Assembly (NCBI RefSeq): GCF_014803385.1
Contig: NZ_JACYFC010000002.1
Span: 124,001 to 188,000, forward strand
Source: Marinomonas colpomeniae
Lineage (GTDB): Bacteria > Pseudomonadota > Gammaproteobacteria > Pseudomonadales > Marinomonadaceae
DNA length: 64,000 bases
Direction of reading: 5' to 3'
The notes beneath the pieces were generated by a model. The model saw nothing but the letters and a program-made list of their open reading frames with translations, did not search any database and was not told where the DNA came from. A program made the position numbers and the translations under genes. Shown here piece after piece: positions 1 through 9,251 of the stretch (within the stretch, counting starts at the first letter, position 1; every line of letters starts with the position of its first letter).

Positions 1-1346
1 GCTTCATCAATAGACTTCCAGGCACGCTCAATCAGTAAATCGATTTCACTTTCGGTAATAATAAGCGGTGGAGAAACAATCATTCTATCGCCCACATGTC
101 GCATCACTAAGTTATTGGAGAAGCAACGCTCACGACAAATAAGTCCTACGGTTCCAGCTTCTGAAGCAAATTTAGCCCGGCTTTCTTTATTTGGCGTTAA
201 TACCAAGGAAGCAACCAAACCTTTGCTATTGGCAGAACCAACCATTGGATGTTCACTTAAACTGGCCCACTTTTTAGCGAAGTATGAACTTAAGGTGTCA
301 CTGACACGATCGACAATCCCTTCTTCATCTAAAATGCGTAGATTCTCTAACGCTACTGCAGCAGATACAGGATGTGCAGAATAAGTGTAGCCATGATTAA
401 AATCACCAGCATTCTTAATAACTTCGGCAACTTCATCACTAATCAAGGAACCACCGATAGGTGCGTAACCTGAAGATAATCCTTTTGCTATCGTCATTAC
501 ATCAGGTTTAAGGTTATAAACCTGTGTAGCAAACCACTCACCAGTACGCCCAAAGCCACAAATCACTTCATCTGCAATGAACAATATTTCGTATTTATTT
601 AAAATCCGCTGTACTTCTGGCCAATAGCTATCTGGAGGGATAATAACGCCTCCAGCACCTTGAATAGGCTCAGCAATAAACGCAGCAACATTTTCTTCAC
701 CGACTTCCAGAATTTTTGCTTCTAGCTCGCGAGCTCGCGCAAGGCCAAACTCTTCAGGCGTCATATCTCCGCCTTCGCTCCACCAGTCAGGCTGATTGAT
801 ATGCTCAATACCGAAAATAGGTAAAGCACCTTGCTTATGCATGCTTTTCATACCGCCAAGCGAAGCGGCTGCGACAGTTGAGCCGTGATAAGCATTCCAT
901 CGAGAGATAATAATTTGTTTATTAGGCTTACCTTTAGCAGCCCAATAGTGTCGCACTAATCGTAAGTTAGTATCATTGGCTTCAGAGCCTGAACCACTAA
1001 AAAAGACATGATTCAAATCACCTGGTGCCAGTTCAGCCAATCGTTTTGATAGTTGAATCGCAGGAACATGAGATGTTTGAAAGAAGGTATTATAGTAAGG
1101 AAGCTCTAACATCTGTTGAGCAGCAACGTCGGCTAATTCTTTACGTCCATAACCAATAGCAACACACCACAAGCCTGCCATGCCGTCTAATAACGTATTA
1201 CCTTCACTGTCTTTAAGAAAAACACCATCGGCACTGGTAATAATTCGAGTGCCTATTTCGGCAAGCTGCTTCCCATCTGTAAATGGGTGAATATGGTGAG
1301 CAGCATCAATACGTTGTAAATTTTCAGTAGAATCAATTGATTTCAT
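1..1346 (-). CDS. spuC: Class III aminotransferase, putrescine/polyamine-pyruvate type (3' end outside window)
   Basis: PLP-dependent aminotransferase expected to move an amino group from putrescine or a related amine to pyruvate in the cytoplasm. The frame stays open from the ATG at 1346 down to base 1, so about 448 residues are visible and only the last few are missing. Family landmarks are clear: an N-terminal [13 protein letters not shown] segment, [13 protein letters not shown] for cofactor phosphate binding, [26 protein letters not shown], and the Schiff-base lysine in [10 protein letters not shown] at about residue 288. The puuA-like gene starts upstream on the same strand only 20 bp away, so the two are probably co-transcribed. 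The nearby PotFGHI transporter supports a polyamine substrate, but omega-amino acid or beta-alanine substrates cannot be excluded from sequence. Confidence 0.88.
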   Translation of the reverse strand, partial: MKSIDSTENLQRIDAAHHIHPFTDGKQLAEIGTRIITSADGVFLKDSEGNTLLDGMAGLWCVAIGYGRKELADVAAQQMLELPYYNTFFQTSHVPAIQLSKRLAELAPGDLNHVFFSGSGSEANDTNLRLVRHYWAAKGKPNKQIIISRWNAYHGSTVAAASLGGMKSMHKQGALPIFGIEHINQPDWWSEGGDMTPEEFGLARARELEAKILEVGEENVAAFIAEPIQGAGGVIIPPDSYWPEVQRILNKYEILFIADEVICGFGRTGEWFATQVYNLKPDVMTIAKGLSSGYAPIGGSLISDEVAEVIKNAGDFNHGYTYSAHPVSAAVALENLRILDEEGIVDRVSDTLSSYFAKKWASLSEHPMVGSANSKGLVASLVLTPNKESRAKFASEAGTVGLICRERCFSNNLVMRHVGDRMIVSPPLIITESEIDLLIERAWKSIDE

Positions 1347-1366
1347 ATCAAAAACCTTAAGTTAAA

Positions 1367-2770
1367 CTAGACATTAAGCATTAAATGCTCACGTTCCCAA
1401 GTAGAGATTTCACGACGGAATTCATCTAACTCAGCATTTTTAATGGCCGCGAAAAGGCTACAAAAAGATTCACCTAAAACCTCTCTCATCTCTTTTGCAT
1501 CATTGAACTTTGCCAATGCTTCTGCTGCGCCTTCAGGTAAAACAGCCTCTACGGCTAGATCTTCACCTTCGCCCTCTGCACTCCAAATTTCACCGTCGGC
1601 TTCTGGTCTAGGTTCAATCTTATTTACTAGTCCTAAATAACCTGCCGCAAGACTGGCAGCAATGGCCAAATAAGGATTCGCATCTATCCCAGTGACTCTG
1701 TTTTCAACTCGTCGATCTTCTGGCCCAGAAATAGGAATACGTAACCCTGTAGTTCGGTTATCCCATGACCATTCCAAATTATCTGGAGCGGCTTCACCAC
1801 CAATTAAACGACGATAACTATTAACATAAGGAGCTAATAGCGGAACAATTTCTAAAAGGTGAGTTTGTGAGCCACCAATAAAATGAAAAAACTCTGGCGT
1901 AACGTTTCCTTCAGCATCAGAGAAAATATTCTTGCCTGTTTTAATATCGATAATGCTTTGGTGAATATGCATCGCTGAGCCAGGCTCATCACGCATAGGC
2001 TTCGCCATAAACGTTGCAAAAATACCATTTTTTAAAGCGGCTTCTTTTATCGCTCGCTTAAAGTAAAAAACCTGATCTGCCAAGGCTAATGGGTCGCCAT
2101 GCAATAAGTTAATCTCAATCTGGCCAGCGCCGCCTTCATGTATCAAGGTATCAATACCTAAGCCTTGCGCTTCGGCAAAATCATAAATGGTGTCAATTAC
2201 TGAGCCGTATTCGTCCACGGCAACCATAGAGTAAGCTTGACGCCCAGCTCCCGGCCTGCCTGTACGCCCGACAGGAGGCTCAATCGGTTCATTAGGATCT
2301 GTATTCGGTTTGGTTAAATAAAATTCCAATTCAGGCGCGATGATTGGTTTCAAGCCTTTTTCTTCGTAAAGAGATAGCACACGTTTTAGAACGTTTCGAG
2401 GCGATATATCAACCGGGTCACCATTTTGATCTTTTAAATCACAAATAACTTGTAACGTTAAATCATCAGCCCAAGGAACAACGGAAGCAGTACTCATGTC
2501 TGGATGAAGCACCATGTCTTTTTCAGTCCATTGGTCCTTTATCTCTTCAAGCTCAACATAATCACCTGTAATCGTCTGATAAAATAGCGACACAGGCAGG
2601 AAGAAAGTAGCATCAGGAGAGAACTTGTAGCAGGGCATCGACTTACCCCGAGACAAGCCAACTATGTCAGGAATAATACACTCGACTTCTTCAATTCGTT
2701 TACCTTGCCTAATATTTTGAAACGCTTCAGGCAAGTCCGCCAACCAACTCTGGTTATTTTGCTTAATCAC
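1367..2770 (-). CDS. puuA: Gamma-glutamylpolyamine synthetase (glutamine synthetase family)
   Basis: A 467-residue type I glutamine synthetase-fold enzyme of the PuuA/SpuI group, expected to ligate glutamate to putrescine or another polyamine with ATP. Visible landmarks are ELEFYLT near residue 147, GAGQIEINLLH near 215, the ATP-site segment SAMHIHQSI near 265, and NRTTGLRIP followed by ENRVTGIDANPYLA near 340-370. The N-terminal beta-grasp domain is present, so it is full length. It sits directly upstream of the aminotransferase, and its leader (2771-2905) holds a 12-bp palindrome that recurs before potF. A second family member lies at 7775-9124. Which polyamine each one uses is not decidable from sequence. 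Confidence 0.88.
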   Translation of the reverse strand: MIKQNNQSWLADLPEAFQNIRQGKRIEEVECIIPDIVGLSRGKSMPCYKFSPDATFFLPVSLFYQTITGDYVELEEIKDQWTEKDMVLHPDMSTASVVPWADDLTLQVICDLKDQNGDPVDISPRNVLKRVLSLYEEKGLKPIIAPELEFYLTKPNTDPNEPIEPPVGRTGRPGAGRQAYSMVAVDEYGSVIDTIYDFAEAQGLGIDTLIHEGGAGQIEINLLHGDPLALADQVFYFKRAIKEAALKNGIFATFMAKPMRDEPGSAMHIHQSIIDIKTGKNIFSDAEGNVTPEFFHFIGGSQTHLLEIVPLLAPYVNSYRRLIGGEAAPDNLEWSWDNRTTGLRIPISGPEDRRVENRVTGIDANPYLAIAASLAAGYLGLVNKIEPRPEADGEIWSAEGEGEDLAVEAVLPEGAAEALAKFNDAKEMREVLGESFCSLFAAIKNAELDEFRREISTWEREHLMLNV

Positions 2771-2893
2771 AAATCACCTATTTAGAAATTACTTAAATTG
2801 CATATTTATTTTAAAAAATCTGCACTAAAAACTCTCAAACTAAGAGCTAACGTTGCCTAATAGAATATGATCAAAAAAAATAATGTCAATGCG

Positions 2894-2905
2894 ATTTGAT
2901 CAAAT
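2894..2905. promoter_or_regulatory. Palindrome ATTTGATCAAAT, copy 1 (candidate GntR/FCD operator)
   Basis: Perfect 12-bp palindrome abutting the stop codon of the GntR regulator and lying 124 bp upstream of the puuA start. The identical 12-mer recurs at 3659-3670 in front of potF. The placement in both outward-facing control regions beside the regulator gene makes it the best operator candidate. Binding by this regulator is inference. Confidence 0.55.
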
Positions 2906-3574
2906 TTATTGTTTTTCAGACTCTTTAAGTATGATTTTGAGGCTATCAACCCCTTGTAAAATATCATCATAGATGGCTTTTTCTGCTTGTTCTGCATCAT
3001 TGTTACGCAAACCATCTAACGCAATCTGATGGGTATCAGGCAGGTTTTGAGTGCCAATTCGTCCGCAGATCACTCGCATAGAAGGCCCAGTCTTTAACCA
3101 CAAACGCTCAATAATTGATAACAATTCAGGCTTATTTGCTTGACGATAAATGGCCATATGAAAGCGATGATTTTGAATCAAATAATCTCTGACGTTACCG
3201 TGTGACACAGCAGAATTGACGGCCTGATCAATTATATTTAACTCATTAATTTTACTAGCCGACATGTTCTCTGTAGCCCAGTAAGCGAGCTTAGGTTCTA
3301 TAGCACAGCGGGCAAATGCTAATTCTTCTAATGCACTTATCGTCAATAAAGGAACACATACTCGACGATTTCCTAGAAACTCCAATGCACCTTCGGTCGT
3401 TAATCGCCGAATAGCTTCTCGAGCTGGGGTCATTCCCACACCTAGTACATTCGTTAGCCCTTGAATAGTTACCGCTTCTCCAGGGGTCAGCTCTCCAAAC
3501 AGAATCATGTCTCGTACACGTTGATAAACATGTAAGTGAACCGGCTGCTTAAGATTATCAGCATCTATGCTCAA
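2906..3574 (-). CDS. GntR-family regulator with FCD ligand domain
   Basis: A 222-residue transcription factor. The N-terminal winged helix-turn-helix spans about residues 10-75 and includes the recognition segment MTPAREAIRRLTTEGAL. The rest is an all-helical FCD domain, with a histidine pattern (RFHMAIYRQANKPELL) typical of the metal- or acid-binding members. It lies between the puuA-like/aminotransferase genes (same strand, downstream) and the divergent potFGHI operon, so it probably controls polyamine or gamma-glutamyl-intermediate catabolism. Two identical palindromes flank the gene. The ligand is unknown. Confidence 0.85.
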   Translation of the reverse strand: MSIDADNLKQPVHLHVYQRVRDMILFGELTPGEAVTIQGLTNVLGVGMTPAREAIRRLTTEGALEFLGNRRVCVPLLTISALEELAFARCAIEPKLAYWATENMSASKINELNIIDQAVNSAVSHGNVRDYLIQNHRFHMAIYRQANKPELLSIIERLWLKTGPSMRVICGRIGTQNLPDTHQIALDGLRNNDAEQAEKAIYDDILQGVDSLKIILKESEKQ

Positions 3575-3658
3575 TTTTTACTCCAGCTATAATCAATAAA
3601 ATATAAACAATATTGTAATAGATGATCATAGGAATTTCATCTTGCAATATTATATACA

Positions 3659-3670
3659 ATTTGATCAAAT
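3659..3670. promoter_or_regulatory. Palindrome ATTTGATCAAAT, copy 2 (candidate GntR/FCD operator)
   Basis: Second exact copy of the 12-bp palindrome, in the 151-bp gap between the divergent gntR-type gene and potF, 56 bp before the potF start. A weaker site with the same TGATCA core (GATGATCATA) lies at about 3621-3630. The location would allow autoregulation and control of the transporter operon together. Confidence 0.55.
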
Positions 3671-3725
3671 GTTTTCAGTTCATGATTTTTGATAAGTTTT
3701 TATTAACTCTTGAGGCATTAACGAT

Positions 3726-4817
3726 ATGAAGTATTCTGGAAAAGGTTTTGCATCCCTCGCTTTAGTAGCGCTATCTAGCACGACAGCGCTTGCTGAAGAA
3801 GTTCATGTTTACAATTGGTCAGATTATATAGATACCGCTCTGTTGGAAAAATTTGAAAAAGAGACTGGAATTGACATAATTTATGATGTTTTCGATAGTA
3901 ATGAAGTACTTGAAACGAAGCTTTTAGCCGGAAAAACTGGATATGATATTGTTGTTCCAACCGCTGATTTCTTATCTCGACAAATTATTGCAGGCGCCTT
4001 TCAACCGCTAGACTTTAGCAAGCTACCAAATTCAAAAAACCTTTGGGACGTTGTTCAAGCTCGTATTGAGCCATATGACCCAGGCAATAAATATTCTATC
4101 AATTACATGTGGGGAACCACAGGTATCGGCGTCAATGTAAACAAAGTGAAAGAGGTTCTTGGTGAAGATGCCCCTATCGATAGCCTAGATCTAATATTCA
4201 ACAAAAAGAATATGGAAAAACTTGCTCAGTGTGGCGTGATGTTCCTTGATGCACCTACTGAAGTTATCCCTGCAGCGCTTGCCTATATTGGTGAAGACCC
4301 AGATTCAAAAGATACTAAGGTAATAGCAAAAGCAGAAAAAATATTATCAGATATCAAACCTTACGTAAGTAAGTTTCACAGTTCTGAATATATTAACAGC
4401 CTAGCAAACGGCGAAATCTGCGTCGCTTTTGCTTGGTCAGGTGATTTACTTCAAGCAAGAGACCGTGCCGATGAAGCGGATAATGGTGTTGAAATTGCCT
4501 ACAACATCCCTAAAGAAGGCGCTCTTATGTGGTTTGACCAAATAGCGATTCCAGCTGATGCCCCAAATTCTGAAGCCGCTCATAAGTTTATTAACTTTAT
4601 ATTGGACGCTGAAAATATGGCAGCGGCATCGAACTACGTGTATTACGCAAATGGTAACCTTGCATCGCAAGAATACTTAGAAGAAGACGTTATCGGAGAC
4701 CCTGCAATTTATCCTGATAAGGCAACACTTGATAACCTTTATACACTAACAACTTACCAACCAAAGGTTCAGCGTTTTGTAAACCGTCTTTGGACAAAAA
4801 TAAAGTCAGGAATCTAA
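3726..4817 (+). CDS. potF: Periplasmic polyamine-binding protein of ABC transporter
   Basis: A 363-residue extracellular solute-binding protein of the PotD/PotF/SpuD family that delivers putrescine or spermidine to PotHI. Residues 1-23 form a signal peptide ending in TTALA. The mature chain begins with EVHVYNWSDYI, the family hallmark whose Trp-Ser-Asp contacts polyamine in PotF; later contacts match FAWSGD and MWFDQIAIP. The length fits the family. It is first in a five-gene operon and is followed by a strong stem-loop before potG. Specificity among putrescine, spermidine and related amines cannot be read off. Confidence 0.92.
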   Translation: MKYSGKGFASLALVALSSTTALAEEVHVYNWSDYIDTALLEKFEKETGIDIIYDVFDSNEVLETKLLAGKTGYDIVVPTADFLSRQIIAGAFQPLDFSKLPNSKNLWDVVQARIEPYDPGNKYSINYMWGTTGIGVNVNKVKEVLGEDAPIDSLDLIFNKKNMEKLAQCGVMFLDAPTEVIPAALAYIGEDPDSKDTKVIAKAEKILSDIKPYVSKFHSSEYINSLANGEICVAFAWSGDLLQARDRADEADNGVEIAYNIPKEGALMWFDQIAIPADAPNSEAAHKFINFILDAENMAAASNYVYYANGNLASQEYLEEDVIGDPAIYPDKATLDNLYTLTTYQPKVQRFVNRLWTKIKSGI

Positions 4818-4829
4818 TACTTTCTACAA

Positions 4830-4867
4830 TGTAGGATCAAGCCTTTCTTACGAGGTTTGATCCTACA
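4830..4867 (+). terminator. Strong intercistronic stem-loop between potF and potG
   Basis: Inverted repeat with arms TGTAGGATCAA and TTGATCCTACA; a further CCT/AGG pairing extends the stem to about 15 bp with one mismatch, around an 8-nt loop. It starts 12 bp after the potF stop. No T-tract follows, so it looks less like a full terminator than a processing or mRNA-stabilising hairpin that would keep the binding protein in excess over the membrane subunits. Confidence 0.6.
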
Positions 4868-4911
4868 AAACACTAAAAGTAATTAGAATCTAGGCGAAAT
4901 AGGTATTCTTG

Positions 4912-6063
4912 ATGACCCAAGCAAAACAAACCACGAATGTATTTAGCCCTTGGCTTAACCGAGACAATAAGCCTCTAATAAAGTTTGAGAACATTACCAA
5001 AAAATTTGGTGATTTTACGGCTGTAGAAAATTTTAATTTAGAGATTTATGAAAAGGAATTTTTTGCATTACTAGGTTCTTCAGGCGGAGGTAAGAGTACT
5101 GTATTACGCATGCTTGCGGGATTTGAACAACCTACCAGCGGTAAAATTTGGTTGGACGGCGAAGAAATTAGTAACACGCCACCTAATGAACGTCCTATCA
5201 ACATGATGTTCCAAAGTTATGCGTTATTTCCTCACCTTAATGTCTGGGACAACATTGCTTTCGGTTTAAAACGTACTAAAAAAAGAATGGCGTCTAGTGA
5301 TATCAAAGCACGTGTTGAAGAAATGCTACGTCTAACACAGCTCGAAAAATTTGCTAGTCGTAAACCTCATCAAATATCAGGTGGACAACGACAGCGAGTG
5401 GCTCTTGCACGCTCACTTGCGAGAGAGCCAAGACTGTTATTACTCGATGAGCCTCTTGGCGCCTTGGATAAGAAACTTCGTCAAGAAACACAATTTGAGT
5501 TGATGGACATTCAAGAAAAAACAGGAACCACCTTTGTTATCGTGACCCACGACCAAGAAGAAGCAATGACAATGGCTTCCCGTGTCGCCGTAATGGACAA
5601 TGGTAAATTACTGCAAGTTGATACACCGAATAATGTTTATGAAGCGCCTAACTCAACATATGTAGCTAATTTTATTGGCGATATAAACATCATTGAAGGT
5701 GAAGCCAAAATTGATGCTGAAGGACTACTTTCTATACATTATTCAGAAACCGCAGCACCTATCCAAACAGAAAATACCAACAACCAGATTCATGACGGAC
5801 AAAGTGTTTCTTTTGCAGTAAGACCTGAAAAAATTTGGATAGCAAAAGAACAAGATGTCTCTTTACCAAATAACGTTAAAGGACTGATTGTCGATATTGC
5901 TTATTTAGGAAACCTGTCTATTTATCATATTAAACTAGAATCTGGGCAGGTAATTTCTGCTCAAATGACCAATATTTTACGTACAGGTCAGCAAGAATTT
6001 ACCTGGGATGATGAAGTATGGCTTAACTGGAACGATACAGCAGGTATCGTGCTAACGCGGTAA
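4912..6063 (+). CDS. potG: Polyamine ABC transporter ATP-binding protein
   Basis: ATPase subunit of about 383 residues energising the PotFGHI importer. Walker A reads GSSGGGKST near residues 55-63, the ABC signature is ISGGQRQRVALARSL, Walker B is LLLLDEPLGALD, and the H-loop is VIVTHDQEEAM. A C-terminal TOBE-like regulatory region of about 130 residues follows, as in PotA/PotG. ATG at 4912 is preferred over the adjacent TTG at 4909 because AGG lies 8 bp upstream. It is 8 bp from potH, so translation is probably coupled. Confidence 0.92.
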   Translation: MTQAKQTTNVFSPWLNRDNKPLIKFENITKKFGDFTAVENFNLEIYEKEFFALLGSSGGGKSTVLRMLAGFEQPTSGKIWLDGEEISNTPPNERPINMMFQSYALFPHLNVWDNIAFGLKRTKKRMASSDIKARVEEMLRLTQLEKFASRKPHQISGGQRQRVALARSLAREPRLLLLDEPLGALDKKLRQETQFELMDIQEKTGTTFVIVTHDQEEAMTMASRVAVMDNGKLLQVDTPNNVYEAPNSTYVANFIGDINIIEGEAKIDAEGLLSIHYSETAAPIQTENTNNQIHDGQSVSFAVRPEKIWIAKEQDVSLPNNVKGLIVDIAYLGNLSIYHIKLESGQVISAQMTNILRTGQQEFTWDDEVWLNWNDTAGIVLTR

Positions 6064-6070
6064 TCAAATT

Positions 6071-6964
6071 ATGAATATTCGTCGTTTCACTCTTATTTTC
6101 ACACCCTATTTCTGGTTAATCGCTCTTTTCCTGATTCCATTTATTATCGTGTTCAAAATATCACTGTCAGATCCCGCATTGGCTATTCCTCCCTATACCC
6201 CAAACTTTGATTTATCGGGCGGATGGAGTGCTATTGGAACTTTTTTCTCTCAACTTGATTTTGAAAACTACGAATTCTTGCTTACAGACGACCTTTATTG
6301 GAAGTCTTATCTTACTTCAATAAAGATAGCCTTCTTTTCTACTGTTTTCACATTGATAGTCGCCTTTCCTATTGCTTATGGTATCGCTAAAGCGCCGTTG
6401 CATTTACGACCAATGCTGATGATGTTGATCATTCTTCCATTTTGGACATCATTTTTGATTCGAGTGTACTCTTGGATAGGGATTCTCGCGAATGAAGGTA
6501 TTCTTAATAATTTTTTATTATGGATTGGCATCATTGATCAACCCTTACGCCTAATAAACACCAATATAGCGGTGTATATAGGCATTGTTTACACCTACCT
6601 CCCTTTTATGATTCTGCCTATTTATGCCAATCTAGAAAAAATGGATTCTAGCTTAATTGAGGCTGCTGAAGACTTAGGTTGCTCTCGTATAGGTGCCTTT
6701 TGGTCCATCACATTACCCATGGCAAAAAGCGGTATAGTCGCTGGCTGTATGTTGGTATTTATACCTGCTATTGGTGAGTTTGTTATTCCTTCTTTACTGG
6801 GTGGATCCTCTACTAACATGATAGGTAAGGTTTTATGGGGAGAATTTTTCTCCAATCGAGACTGGCCTGTAGCCTCCTCTGTTGCGGTTGTATTGTTAGC
6901 AATCTTAATGATCCCAATTATTTTATTCCAACGTCACCAGCAAAAGGAGAATATGAATGAATAA
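6071..6964 (+). CDS. potH: Polyamine ABC transporter permease, PotH type
   Basis: A 297-residue inner-membrane permease with about six hydrophobic spans. The cytoplasmic EAA loop that docks on PotG reads EAAEDLGCSRIGAF followed by LPMAKSGIVAG. The conserved SFLIRVYSWIGIL segment is typical of PotB/PotH. The stop overlaps the potI start by 8 bp. Full length and intact. Confidence 0.9.
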   Translation: MNIRRFTLIFTPYFWLIALFLIPFIIVFKISLSDPALAIPPYTPNFDLSGGWSAIGTFFSQLDFENYEFLLTDDLYWKSYLTSIKIAFFSTVFTLIVAFPIAYGIAKAPLHLRPMLMMLIILPFWTSFLIRVYSWIGILANEGILNNFLLWIGIIDQPLRLINTNIAVYIGIVYTYLPFMILPIYANLEKMDSSLIEAAEDLGCSRIGAFWSITLPMAKSGIVAGCMLVFIPAIGEFVIPSLLGGSSTNMIGKVLWGEFFSNRDWPVASSVAVVLLAILMIPIILFQRHQQKENMNE

Positions 6965-7775
6965 TCGCTCTTTAAGTTGGTTTAACACGACCTCTCTTGT
7001 GCTTGGCTTTGCGTTTTTATACTTGCCTATGTTGATACTCATCATCTATAGCTTTAACTCGTCTAAGCTGGTGACGGTATGGGCTGGATTTTCAACAAAA
7101 TGGTACGGTGAGCTATTCCAAGACGAACAATTCATGCAAGCAGCATGGGTTACTCTCAAAGTCGGATTCTTTTCGGCAACGGCCGCTACCGTACTCGGCA
7201 CTATGGCGGCTTATGCACTCGTAAGAACAAAAAAATTTACAGGGAGGGCTTTATTCTCAGGAATGATTTTTGCGCCTTTAGTGATGCCTGAGGTAATTAC
7301 AGGGCTATCTTTGCTGTTACTTTTTATTGCCATTGACCTTGATCGAGGCATTCTAACCATCACTCTTGCTCATATTACTTTTTCAATGTGCTTTGTTTCT
7401 GTTGTGGTTTCTTCACGCTTAACTAGTTTTGACAAGTCACTAGAAGAAGCGGCCCTAGATTTAGGCTGCACACCATTTGATGCGTTTAAATCAGTAGTGC
7501 TGCCTATCATTATGCCAGCAGTGGCTTCAGGTTGGCTGCTAGCATTTACTCTGTCTTTAGATGATTTAGTCATTGCGTCTTTCACTGCTGGCCCGTCCTC
7601 CACGACACTACCAATAAAAATATATTCATCTATTCGATTGGGTGTTAGCCCTCAAATTAATGCTTTATCTACCATCATGATAGGTATTGTGACTGTGTTC
7701 GTTATTACTGCTTCTATCATTTCTAAGCAGTCCATAAAAAAATATGAAAGTGAAAAAATTAGAGCGAATTTATAA
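6957..7775 (+). CDS. potI: Polyamine ABC transporter permease, PotI type
   Basis: A 272-residue inner-membrane permease, partner of PotH. It begins with a hydrophobic segment (SLVLGFAFLYLPMLILIIYSF) and has the EAA loop EAALDLGCTPFDAFKSVVLP. LSLDDLVIASF is characteristic of PotC/PotI. It overlaps potH by 8 bp and its TAA stop overlaps the next ATG (TAATG), indicating one transcript with the downstream glutamate-polyamine ligase. Confidence 0.9.
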   Translation: MNNRSLSWFNTTSLVLGFAFLYLPMLILIIYSFNSSKLVTVWAGFSTKWYGELFQDEQFMQAAWVTLKVGFFSATAATVLGTMAAYALVRTKKFTGRALFSGMIFAPLVMPEVITGLSLLLLFIAIDLDRGILTITLAHITFSMCFVSVVVSSRLTSFDKSLEEAALDLGCTPFDAFKSVVLPIIMPAVASGWLLAFTLSLDDLVIASFTAGPSSTTLPIKIYSSIRLGVSPQINALSTIMIGIVTVFVITASIISKQSIKKYESEKIRANL

Positions 7776-9124
7776 TGACATTTATCAAAGAATTTGAAGA
7801 TTATTGCCAACAATATGGCAAGCCAGAACGAATAGAACTTTTGCTATGTGACCTTAATGCTGTTCTTAGAGGAAAATGGTTACCTGGTGATCAAGTCGAC
7901 AATCTTATTAATGGCAAGGTTCGCCTTCCATTATCAACCTATGCGCCGAACATAATGGGGGTTGGAGTTGACTCTAGCGGCCTTGGCTTGGTTAATGGCG
8001 ACCCAGATGGCATTATTGTTCCAATACTAGGAACCCTAAAACCAGTGCCATGGGCAGAAGAGCCAACCGCTCAATTAATGATAGATATGCTAGATGAAAC
8101 AGGTGAGATTTCATACTTATCACCTCGTGAACAACTGACTCGCGTAGCTAAAAACTTCAATGATAATGGTTGGCACCCTGTCGCTGCTGCGGAATTGGAA
8201 TTTTACGTCATTGAGGAGCGACAAGACCCGAATGAAGCCCCTGTACCACCGATTGGATCACCAGAAGCTCAAAATTACGATATGGAATCGCTCAGTCGAT
8301 TTCAGGGGATGCTCGACGATATATTGCAAGCAAGTGAGCAACAAGGTTTAGCCACGGACACCTTGATTGCAGAATTTGGCCCAGGTCAATTTGAAGTCAA
8401 CTTCCACCATACAAATGACATACTTAAAGCCGCAGATACTGCATTGCTATTCCGTCGTATTGTCCGCTATGTAGCGAAAAAACATGGATTGGAAGCAACA
8501 TTTATGGCGAAGCCATATAAAAACTATCCAGGCAGCGGTATGCACCTTCATGTTTCTGTTCTTGACGATGATGGCAAAAATATTTTCACTCCTGAGGATA
8601 AAGAGCAAACACATATCTCTCTACCTCTTGAGTATGCTGTTGCTGGCGTATTGGATACTATGCGTGAGATGCAAGCAGTCTTTGCCCCTCATATGAATTC
8701 TCTACGCCGATTTGGCCTAAATGGCTTCGCACCAAATGCGCCAGAATGGGGATATGATCACCGTGGAGCGGCGATACGAATTCCTGAAGTTAACGGTCCA
8801 GGAGCCAGACTTGAGCACCGTATCTGTGGTGCTGATGTGAACCCATACTTGGCTATTACAGCAATACTTGGCGGAATGTTACATGGTTTAAAAACTAAAC
8901 CTCAACTTACTCCACCATTAGACACAGACTCTCAGAATGCCATAGAGCCACTAGACTCAAACTGGCTTGAAACCATTACTCGTTTCTCCAACTCTGCATT
9001 TGCAAAATCATTATATGGAGAAGATTATCATCACGTTTTCACTCAAGTGAAACTTAATGAAGTAGAGGAAATTAGTACCGAAATTTCTCCTATAGAGTAT
9101 CGTTTATACTTATCTCGTTTGTAG
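7775..9124 (+). CDS. Second gamma-glutamylpolyamine synthetase-like enzyme (glutamine synthetase family)
   Basis: A 449-residue glutamine synthetase-fold ligase, paralogous to the gene at 1367-2770 but clearly divergent. Landmarks are ELEFYVIEERQDPNE, GPGQFEVNFHH, GSGMHLHVSVLD, DHRGAAIRIP and EHRICGADVNPYLAIT. Tight coupling to potI suggests imported polyamine is captured at once by gamma-glutamylation. The two paralogues may act on different amines (for example putrescine versus spermidine or a monoamine), as reported for multiple SpuI/GlnA-like enzymes in other bacteria. The exact substrate is unknown. Confidence 0.85.
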   Translation: MTFIKEFEDYCQQYGKPERIELLLCDLNAVLRGKWLPGDQVDNLINGKVRLPLSTYAPNIMGVGVDSSGLGLVNGDPDGIIVPILGTLKPVPWAEEPTAQLMIDMLDETGEISYLSPREQLTRVAKNFNDNGWHPVAAAELEFYVIEERQDPNEAPVPPIGSPEAQNYDMESLSRFQGMLDDILQASEQQGLATDTLIAEFGPGQFEVNFHHTNDILKAADTALLFRRIVRYVAKKHGLEATFMAKPYKNYPGSGMHLHVSVLDDDGKNIFTPEDKEQTHISLPLEYAVAGVLDTMREMQAVFAPHMNSLRRFGLNGFAPNAPEWGYDHRGAAIRIPEVNGPGARLEHRICGADVNPYLAITAILGGMLHGLKTKPQLTPPLDTDSQNAIEPLDSNWLETITRFSNSAFAKSLYGEDYHHVFTQVKLNEVEEISTEISPIEYRLYLSRL

Positions 9125-9172
9125 TTTAGCGAGCTAATAACGAGTAAAAAATCTAAAGAGTCTAGCAAAAAT

Positions 9173-9207
9173 AAAAGCCCCAATATCAAATGATATTGGG
9201 GCTTTTT
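9173..9207. terminator. Bidirectional rho-independent terminator
   Basis: Stem of AAAAGCCCCAATATC pairing with GATATTGGGGCTTTT across a 4-nt loop, with A-tract and T-tract on either side. It lies between the convergent ends of the polyamine operon (plus) and the first TRAP binding-protein gene (minus), so it can serve both. Confidence 0.9.
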
Positions 9208-9251
9208 GCATTGAAAGATCTAAATCATTAATAACGAATAGTCAGTCGCGC

